From the NCBI GenBank assembly GCA_024663395.1, contig JANFAH010000010.1, positions 1,302,001-1,366,000 of the forward strand: DNA of 64,000 nucleotides, in the 5' to 3' direction. The notes under the pieces were generated by a model. That model was not told the DNA's origin. It saw only the letters and a list, made by a program, of their open reading frames with translations, and ran no database searches. Of the stretch, positions 55,249 through 64,000 are shown in pieces (positions within the stretch are counted from its first letter, which is position 1; each line of letters starts with the position of its first letter). The position numbers and the translations under genes are program-made. Source of the stretch: Pisolithus tinctorius. Lineage: Eukaryota; Basidiomycota; Agaricomycetes; Boletales; Pisolithaceae.

Positions 55249-58200
55249 CATGGCGCCGTGCGCTCTTCGTTCCTGGTGGCGTTCGTTGCGGCGTTCTCAA
55301 CCTCTGAGTGGCAGTGTTGGTGTGTTACTCCCCACTGAAGCCACTTCATCAGTTGTCCCGGACGTGGTTGTCCCAATACGGGCTTCAGATGATTGCTTAG
55401 ATCCTACCGAGGCCAAAAAGCAGATTGATCGCATCCCTTCTCAAACCCCGAGTGGCAATGCTGGTGTGTTACTAGTTCTGATTCCAACTGAAGCCGTTCC
55501 TTCATGTTACTTCGCATGCAGTCGTCTCTACACGGGCTTCAGACGATCGCTTAGATCCTACCGAGGCCAAAAAGCAGATTGATCACATCCCTTCTCAACC
55601 CCTGAGTCGCAATGCTGGTATATTACTCCCCACTGAAGCCTCTCCTTCAGTTGCCCCGGATGCAGTCGTCCCTACACGGGCCTCAGACTATCGCTTAGAT
55701 CCTACCGAGGCCAAAAAGCAGGTTGATCGCATCCCTCGTTTTCGCATTCTTGTGATGGGCAGAGCAAATGCGGGTAAAACAACTATTTTACAACGGGTCT
55801 GTAACACTACGGATCAGCCTGAGATCTTCGACGGAAAAGGAAAGGAGGTACGTGTGGGTGTGTTATGTGCTTTGTACTTATCAACATGTCATTTTGCCAG
55901 GTTGATACTGGGGCAGTGCGGGGTTCACTGGGGGTAAGGCCACCACGTGAAATTGCATGGTACTCACGTCAAACTTATGTAGCGTGGCTACCATAACATT
56001 GAGGATGAACTAGTGTTTAAAAGTAACCCGCGCTTTGTGTTCCATGACTCATGTGGATTCGAGGCGGGGAGCGAGGCAGAGTTTGATGAGATGAAGAAGT
56101 TTGTTTCAGATCAAGCTAAGGCCACTAAACTGGAGAGGAGAATACATGCAATTTGGTAGGGATGTGTCTGACAAGCATGCCTGTAAGTGCACTGACCTGG
56201 TCTTTGTATTTGATTCAGGTATTGCATTCCTTTGAATGAGAGCCATAGGATGGTCATGGCTGCTGAAAGGAAGTTCTTTAATGAGTGTGACACAGGACAT
56301 GGTATGTGAACACAAATATCACATCACACTTAGTGCAAAGAATGAGGATTTGCACAGTTCCTGTGATTGTGTTACTAACAAAGGCAGACACCTTGAATCT
56401 TGATGCAGTTCAGGAGCTTATGAGAAGGGGGTTAACTGTAGATGATGCAATGAAAGAAGCACCAATGGTAGAAAAACAGCTGCAAAAGGGCTGTTTGGAA
56501 AAGATCAAAGGGTGGCTGAATGAACTGAAGTTTCCACCTCAAAACTACCTGATGCTCACTGGTAAGTAAGCCATGAATAAAAAAACTATGGATCAACATG
56601 TGTCCCTTCAGGCATGGAACAGGAGAGTGCAGATTGTGAAGGGCTATTGAAATGCACAGCAAATGCTTTGACAGAGGAAGGGCTGCAAGGACTGCTGGTA
56701 TCATCACAGCAGTCAAACTTGGGACTCTGCATGGAATTTGCCATAATGAGGTGAGTGGTAAAAATCAACACCTACAGGGTGCTGACTACAGAAAGGACAT
56801 TGAAGAGGAGCATGCACAATGTGGCTGATCAGATTGGACTGGACAAATTAGCACATGTGCTTGCAATATGGTTCCCATTTGTAAGCAACCAGTGTTTTGG
56901 GTGGATGAGAGGCTAATTAGGTTATAGAGGGTATGTGAAATTTGGCAAGTGCAAGTATAACTGATGCTGAAGGTGATTGTTGTTGTTGTGTTGAATGGGG
57001 TTTACAGAAAGTGAGTGGAGTAATGACACATGGTGGTGGGTGCATGCTGACATGTTCACTCCCACCCTGTTGGACTGGGATTCATAGTATGTGAGTGGAG
57101 TGATGGCAGATGGTGGTGGAGGCATGCTGACAAGTTCACTCCCACCCCATTGGACTGGGGTTCATAGACAGTGAGTGGAGTGATGGCAGATGGTGGTGGG
57201 TGCATGCTGACATGTTCACTCCCACCATGTTGGACTGGGGCTCATAGGAAGTGAGTAGGGTCATGGCAGATGGTGGTAGATGCATGCTGACAAGTTCACT
57301 CCCACCCTGTTGGACTGGGGCTCATAGGAAGTGAGTGGAGTGATGGCAGATGGTGGTAGATGCATGCTGACAAGTTCACTCCCACCCTGTTGGACTGGGG
57401 TTCATAGAGAGTGAGTGGAGTGATGGCAGATGGTGGTGGATGCATGCTAACAAGTTCACTTGCACCCTGTTGGACTGGGGTTCATAGTATGTGAGTAGAC
57501 TCATTGCAGATGGTGGTGGATGGATGCTGACAAGTTCACTTGCACCCTGTTGGACTGGGGTTCATAGTATGTGAGTGGACTCATTGCAGATGGTGGTGGA
57601 TGCATGCTGACATGTTCACTCCCACCCTGTTGGACTGGGGGTCATAGAAAGTGAGTGGAGTGATGGCAAATGGTGGTGGATGCATCCTGACATGTTCACT
57701 TGCACCCTGTTGGACTGGGGTTCATAGTATGTGAGTGGAGTGATGGCAGATGGTGGTGGATGCATGCTGACATGCTCACTGCCACCCTGTTGGACTGGGG
57801 TTCATAGCTTGTGAGTGGAGTGATGGCAGATGGTGGTGGATGCATGCTGACATGTTCACTCCCACCCTGTTGGACTGGGGTTCATAGGCAGTGAGTGGAG
57901 TGATGGCAGATGGCAGTGGATGCATGCTGACATATTCACTCCCACCATGTTGGACTGGGCTTAATAGGCAGTGAGTGGAGTGATGGCAGATGGTGGTGGA
58001 TGCATGCTGACAAGTTCACTCACACCCTGTTGGACTGGGGTTCATAGGGAGTGAGTGGACTCATTGCAGATGGTGGTGGATGCATGCTGACATGTTCACT
58101 CCCACCCTGTTGGACTGGGGTTCATAGGAAGTGAGTGGAGTGATGGCAGATGGTGGTAGATGTATGCTGACAAGTTCATTTGCACCCTGTTGGACTGGGG

Positions 58201-61200
58201 TTCATAGGATGTGAGTGGACTTATTGCAGATGGTGGCAGATGCATGCTGACATGTTCACCCCCACCCTGATGGACTGGGGTTCATAGGGAGTGAGTGGAG
58301 TGATGGCAGATGGTGGCAGATGCATGCTGACATGTTCACTGCCACCCTGTTGGACTGGTGTTCATAGCTTGTGAGTGGAGTGATGGCAGATGGTGGTGGA
58401 TGCATGCTGACAAGTTTACTCCCACCCTGTTGGACTGGGGTTCATAGGGAGTGAGTGGAGTGATGGCAGATGGTGGTGGATGCATGCTGACATGAGCACT
58501 CCCACCCTGTTGGACTGGGATTCATAGGGAGTGAGTGGACTCATGGAAGATGGTGGTGGATGCATGCTGAAATGTTCACTGCCACCCTGTTGGGCTGGGA
58601 TTCATAGAGAGTGAGTGGAGTGATAGCAGATGGCAGTGGATGCATGCTGACATATTCACTCCCACCATGTTGGACTGGGCTTAATAGACAGTGAGTGGAG
58701 TGATGACAGATGGTGGTGGATGCATGCTGACAAGTTCATTTGCACCCTGTTGGACTGGGGTTCATAGTTTGTGGGTGGACTCATTGCAGAGGGTGGTGGA
58801 TGCATGCTGACATGTTCACTCCCACCATGTTCAACTGGGGTTCATAGCCAGTGAGTGGACTCATGGCAGATGGAGGTGGATGTATACTGACATATTCACT
58901 GCCACCCTGTTGGACTGGGATTCACAGTATGTGGGTGGAGTGATGGCAGATGGTGATGGATGCATGCTGACAACTTCACTCCCACCCTGTTGGACTGGGG
59001 TTCATAGACAGTGAGTGGAATGATGGCAGATGGTGGTGGATGGATGCTGACATGTTCACTCCCACCCTGTTGGACTGGGGTTCATAGGATGTGAGTGGAG
59101 TGATGACAGATGGCAGTGGATGCATGCTGACATGTTCACTCCCACCCTGTTGGGCTGGGGTTCATAGTATGTGAGTGGAGTGATGGCAGATGGTGGTGGA
59201 TGCATGCTGACATGTTCACTCCCACCCTGTTGGACTGGGGTTCATAGAGAGTGAGTGGAGTGATGGCAGATGGTGGTGGGTGCATGCTGACATGTTCACT
59301 CCCACCCTGTTGGACTGGGGTTCATAGGATGTGAGTGGAATGATGGCAGATGGTGGTGGATGCATGCTGACATGTTCACTCCCACCCTGTTGGACTGGGG
59401 TTCATAGTATGTGAGTGGACTCATTGCAGATGATGGTGGATGCATGCTAACATGTTCACTCCCAACCTGTTGGACTGGGGTTCATAGGAAGTGAGTGGAG
59501 TGATGGCAGATGGTGGTGGATGCATGCTGACATGTTCACTGCCACCCTGTTGAACTGGGGGTCATAGTATGTGAGTGGAGTGATGGCAGATGGTGGTGGA
59601 TGCATGCTGACAAGTTCACTTGCACCCTGTTGGACTGGGGTTCATAGTTTGTGAGTGGACTTGTTGCAGAGGGTGGTGGATGCATGCTGACATGTTCACT
59701 CCCACACTGCTGGACTGGGGTTCATAGGGAGTGAGTGCACTCATGGCAGATGGTGGTGTATTGATGCTGACATGTTCACTGCCACCCTGTTGGACTGGGG
59801 TTTATAGACAGTGAGTGCAGTGATGGGAAATGGTGGTGGAGGCATGCTGACAAGTTCACTCCCACCCTGTTGGACTGGTGTTCATAGAGAGTGAGTGGAG
59901 TGATGGCAGGTGGTAGTGGGTGCATGCTGACATGTTCACTCCCACCCTGTTGGAATGGGGTTCATAGGCAGTGAGTGGAGTGATGGCAGATGGTGTTGGA
60001 TGCATGCTGACAAGTTCACTCCCACCATGTTCAACTGGGGTTTGTAGAGAGTGAGTGGAGTGATGGCAGATGGTGGTGGATGCATGCTGAAATGTTCACT
60101 CCCACCTTGTTGGAATGGGGTTCATAGGGAGTGAGTGGACTCATGGCAGATGGTGGTGGATGCATACTGACATGTTCACTCTGAACCTGTTGGACTGGGG
60201 TTCATAGCTTGTGAGTGGAGTGATGGCAGATTGTGGTGGATGCATGCTGACGTGTTTGCTCCCACCATGTTGGACTGGGGTTCATAGTATGTGAGTGGAC
60301 TCATTGCAGATGGTGGTGGATGTATACTGACATGTTCACTGCCATCCTGTTGGACTGGGATTCATAGTATGTGAGTGGAGTGCTGGCAGATGGTGGTGGA
60401 GGCATGCTGACAAATTCACTCCCACCCTGTTGGACTGGTGTTCATAGAGAGTGAGTGGAGTGATTGCAGATGGTGTTGCATGCATGCTGACATGTTCACT
60501 CCCACCCTGTTGGAATGGGGTTCATAGGATGTGAGTGGAGTGATGGCAGATGGTGGTGGATGCATGCTGACAAGTTCACTCCCACCCTGTTGCACTGGGA
60601 TTCATAGAGAGTGAGTGGAGTGATGGCAGATGGTGGTGGATGCATGCTGACAAGTTCACTCCCACCATGTTGGACTGGGCTTAATAGGCAGTGAGTAGAG
60701 TGATGACAGGTGGTGGTGGATGCATACTGACAAGTTCACTCCCACCCTGTTGGACTGGGGTTCATAGGGAGTGAGTGGAGTGCTGGTAGATGGTGGTTGA
60801 TGCATACTGACATGTTCACTCCCAACCTGTTGGACTGGGGTTCATAGTATGTGAGTGGAGTGATGGCAGATGGTGGTGGCTGCATGCTGACATGTTCACT
60901 CCCACCCTGTTGGACTGGGGTTCATAGGATGTGAGTGGAGTGATGGCAGATGGTGGCAGATGCATGCTGACATGTTCACTCCAACCATGTTGGACTGGGG
61001 TTCATAGTATGTGAGTGGAGTGATGGCAGATGGTAGTAGATCGATGCTGACATGTTCACTCCCACCCTGTTGGACTGGGGTTCATAGGATGTGAGTGGAG
61101 TGATGGCAGATGGTGGTGGATGCATGCTGACAAGTTCACTTCCACCCTGCTGGACTGGGGTTTGTAGAATGTGAGTGGAGTGATGGCAGATGGTGGTGGA

Positions 61201-62900
61201 TGCATGCTGACAAGTTCACTCCCACCCTGTTGGACTGGGGTTCATAGGGAGTGAGTGGAGTGATGGCAGATGGTGGTGCATGCATGCTGACATGTTCACT
61301 CCCACCATGTTGGACTGGGGTTCATAGGCAGTGAGTGGACTCATGGCAGATGGAGGTGGATGTATGCTGACATATTCACTGCCACCCTGTTGGACTGGGA
61401 TTCATAGTATGTGAGTGGAGTGATGGCAGATGGTGATGGATGCATGCTGACAACTTCACCCCCACCCTGTTGGACTGGGGTTCATAGGAAGTGAGTGGAG
61501 TGATGACAGATGGTGGTGCATGCATGCTGACATGTTCACTCCCACCCTTTTGGACTTGGGTTCATAGGATGTGAGTGGAGTGATGACAGATGGCAGTGGA
61601 TGCATGCTGACATGTTCACCCTCACCCTGTTGGACTGGGGTCCATAGAGAGTGAGAGTTGTTGCCATTGCCTATCTAGCATGCTTTTCACAAGCTCTTCT
61701 CATCAAATAGATGGTGAGCTTGATCACTGCATGTATCTTTGCAATATTGCTGAGGCATTGTGTTAGGATGTAGGTGCAGATCTTCCCATGTACTCTGCCT
61801 TTTTCTTATTTCCCCTCCTGTATCTCTCTCAGCATGTTAGTTGTTATAATTTCTCTGAAATCCTGACCAAGGTTAACCTATTTCCAGAATGTATGGCTTC
61901 TGTTCAATGTCCTGCACTCATCCATTGCCCATATGTTTCACAGTTGGTTTGTCACTCTTTTTCCTAATTCAACATCAGTCACATTTTTCCCTTGGTATGT
62001 TGTCAGATGGTATGCTTTGATTCTTTTTTTTTGCCAGCTGTCTATGATGTGTTGAATTGGTTGGTCATAGGAACCCATCAAACATTGCTGCACTTCTATC
62101 TCCATCCCTACATTGTCCACATCACAACAGCATCCACTGAAGGAACTTGCAGAACATGGCATTGGTAAATTCTCTCCTTGATGCTGCTTTAATCTGAAAC
62201 TTATGTTTACAGGTTGTGTAATTGTCTTTGAATACTTATTTTTCCAGTTGCAGGTCAAGGATAGGGGTCATATAACAAAGGATTTGCAGCAGGATCTGAC
62301 AGTGATTGTCCAAAAATATCAGAAATCAGGTGTACAAGAAATTGTTAATGCATGCATTGCAGAAGCCTTCCAGCAGCATGGTGAAAGGCTGGATGATTTA
62401 TGCCCCATGCTTGTGGGTATAGCACAGGCAAACCAGATGTGTGAGACATATTCTTTACCACAATGATGGAAGTCCTATTTGAATTGTCCACAGCAAAGAA
62501 ATTCCTGGAATGAACAAAAGTGAAGTTTAGCTCTTATGTGCTTCACTATTCTTGGTGAGTCCCTCAGTTTCCATCTGCTAGCCAATATGAAGATTTGATT
62601 TGCAGCATCCCAATGCCTACCAGTGTCTTTTTGTGAAATCCCCTATTGCTGTGGAGAATCATGTGAAATTAGGAACCTGCTTGTTATTTTGTACATTCAT
62701 GTCTTCTCATATGCTTCTGTGCAACCTTCAAATTTGAGACCTTTGGGAATTCATGCTTCCTTTGTATAATCCCATAAAGATTGCTGGAATATAGCAATTT
62801 ATACATCATTTTCCCCAGTCCCATATACATCCAAACTGCCACCAGAATGTCACATTTCTCACAAATTTGTCCAGCGGTATTAACTTTTGAATCACAAAAC
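55249..62900 (+). CDS. P-loop GTPase-like protein, right copy, with array-bearing intron (probably degraded)
   Basis: Start at 55,249 (MAPCALRSWWRSLRRS). The N-terminus has three tandem copies of a roughly 39-residue unit ending RLDPTEAKKQIDRIPS (55,300-55,735), versus one in the left copy. The second unit carries a small insertion and an extra nucleotide that puts it out of frame. Then RFRILVM and GRANAGKTT (55,755-55,785), short exons, GYHNIEDELVFKSN, HDSCGFEAGSEAEFD, YCIPLNESHRMV, VPVIVLLTKADTLN, NELKFPPQNYLMLTG, and a helical exon to LAIWFPF ending at 56,880 with donor GTAAGC. The next matched exon begins near 62,248 (after tttttccag) and reads QDLTVIVQKYQKSGVQEIVN to LVGIAQANQM, donor at 62,441. 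The 5.4-kb intron holds the array. CpG-rich up to about 56,080 and CpG-poor beyond. Confidence 0.72.
56990..61656. repeat. 80-bp tandem array, right arm (about 58 units)
   Basis: Units contain gtgagtggagtgatggcaga, tggtggtggatgcatgctga, catgttcactcccaccctgt and tggactggggttcatag. From 57,061 to 61,621 the pattern stays in exact register: the spacing of 4,560 bp is 57 x 80, with no net gain or loss of a base. Variants (caagttcact/catgttcact, tgatggcaga/tcattgcaga, cttgcaccctg/ctcccaccctg) recur in combinations, suggesting higher-order duplication. Nearly CpG-free. Confidence 0.96.
61657..62247. other. Intron remainder between array and next GTPase exon
   Basis: CpG-poor AT-rich sequence, mirrored by 9,730-10,380 in the left arm. 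No independent gene. Confidence 0.5.
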
Positions 62901-63049
62901 ATCCATGTGCATACTCTTAAAAGGGGATATTCACTATTCATGGAGTTATTATTCTGAGATATTTTCAGCAAGCAAACTGTGGATAAAGCCAGAAGGCCAA
63001 TGAAGTCTATGTATGATCAAATAAGAGTAGCATGTTGGGGTATGGGACT

Positions 63050-63165
63050 ATTGCTTATCATCAATTTGTATTGTATGTTCAATATTCAATCTCCACTGCA
63101 ACATGTCTAGTGTAGGTACCATATGCTATTCACACTGTTGTAAGACATAGAGATAAAGCTTATTC
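63050..63165 (+). repeat. Dispersed repeat family R1 (copy 4)
   Basis: Contains gctattcacactgttgtaag and acatagagataaa, aligned with the copies at 1.5, 23.2 and 40.2 kb. It precedes the Gypsy gag fragment. Confidence 0.45.
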
Positions 63166-63189
63166 ACAATATTTTCTGAGCACATAAAG

Positions 63190-63760
63190 CATTGTGTGCA
63201 CTGAATGCTGAAACCCCAAGATGACTACTTGCTCAGGAGGAAATTCTTGCTGGGACTAGCACACCCAATAGTTAAGAGTGTCAGTATCTTTGAAGTTTGC
63301 AGAATATCAGCTGAGCACTCAACAGTCAAGGAAATCCTTGAAGAGGAATGTTGCATGGAAATGGTGCAGGAGGCCATAAGCATGCACATGAGAATGAGCC
63401 ATGCTGGCTTTGGTGGGAAGCCTCCCAGGGATGAAGTGGTTCACACCCACACAGCAAGAGGAGTGATCAAGACTCTTCACTAATGAAAACTTTAAATACA
63501 TAAATGAAGGCAATACCATTCATTGAAGAAAGACAAATCTTCTGATGATAAGCAACAGATTCCTGAGGAAGGATAGTGCAGACCAGCAATCTTGTCAATG
63601 AGAACAGGATCACTTGTATGGTAGGGGGAAACAACCCCAGAACTTCCTAGGAGGGATCACCTGCTTCAATTGCAACAAGGAGGGCCATATGGCTCCTGAT
63701 TGCCCCTTTCCTCAAAAGGATAAAGGCAAAAGTGCAACAAATCTGTGACTGTTCATGGTC
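63190..63760 (+). pseudogene. Ty3/Gypsy-type gag fragment with CCHC zinc knuckle
   Basis: 63,205-63,483 encodes PQDDYLLRRKFLLGLAHPIV, SAEHSTVKEILEEECCMEMV and a basic stretch, typical of the capsid C-terminal part of fungal Gypsy gag. After a stop and about 150 bp of frame-broken sequence, 63,655-63,725 encodes CFNCNKEGHMAPDC, a perfect CX2CX4HX4C knuckle, followed by a basic tail (PQKDKGKSATN) and a stop near 63,749. Protease and RT would lie beyond the window edge. Confidence 0.85.
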
Positions 63761-64000
63761 AATGTCCAAGAGGGCACACAATATGAGCATCCACATGTTA
63801 CTGCTTGATGGTCAAATGGGTAGTGTAAAGTATTGTACTGAGATGCCTGCACAGAAATGAAAGACTAAAGGGAAAGGACTTGGGCAAAAAACTGAAGGTT
63901 TTTCCAGCCCTTGGCTATGACCTGAGGATGTCCTCAAGCTGAGCTGTGTGGGAGGGCTGGGTGCTGAACAGGTCAGCTTTGAGAGGGCATCTGTCAAGCT

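Larger units (their letters stand above)
52010..62900. repeat. Right arm of large inverted duplication
   Basis: Mirror of 9,040-16,373. It contains the kinase, promoter region, GTPase gene, 80-bp array and distal GTPase exons. The kinase 3' end below 52,010 is unique to this side. Confidence 0.88.

Noticed and set aside
1..64000. tRNA or rRNA genes
   Set aside because: I scanned for familiar rRNA words and obvious tRNA cloverleaf signatures and saw none; a covariance-model scan would be needed to exclude tRNAs.

Overview
The window looks like a repeat-rich piece of a basidiomycete nuclear genome, most likely an Agaricomycete. The evidence is genes split by many introns of about 45-65 bp, Agaricomycete-type P-loop GTPase and Cys-rich hypothetical families, several Ty3/Gypsy families, a DDE transposase fragment, and strong CpG loss (to TpG/CpA) over the transposon-rich parts. 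I cannot name a species. Everything below was read by eye, without database searches.

Layout. 1-1.3 kb is the 3' part of a GH27 alpha-galactosidase pseudogene. 1.8-9.0 kb is a nest of LTR retroelements: a solo LTR with a perfect target duplication, two Gypsy pol remnants, and a 1.8-kb LTR inserted in one of them. 9.0-16.4 kb is the left arm of a large inverted duplication, holding a multi-exon P-loop GTPase gene (minus strand) with an 80-bp tandem array in one intron, divergent from an inositol-polyphosphate-kinase pseudogene. 16.4-40 kb is mostly CpG-poor mobile DNA: three related palindromic elements with very long terminal inverted repeats (two flanked by TA), LTRs, Gypsy fragments, two members of a hypothetical gene family, a transposase 3' end, and an isolated CpG-rich degenerate repeat block (25.4-26.9 kb).

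40.5-56 kb is CpG-rich and gene-like: a GH27 gene, a phosphatidylserine decarboxylase gene, a second GH27 fragment, unrecognised exons, then the right arm (52.0-62.9 kb) with the second kinase and GTPase copies and a longer 80-bp array. A Gypsy gag fragment with a CCHC knuckle closes the window.

The recognisable host genes are secretory or cell-wall (GH27), phospholipid (PSD), inositol phosphate signalling (IPK) and nucleotide-binding (GTPase). Most copies carry frameshifts or nonsense changes, so this looks like a decaying segmental-duplication zone rather than a working gene cluster. The most notable features are the 35-kb-spaced inverted duplication, the intronic 80-bp array kept in exact register over about 57 units in one arm, the palindromic TA-flanked elements carrying telomere-like tracts, and the sharp CpG-rich/CpG-poor boundaries inside genes.
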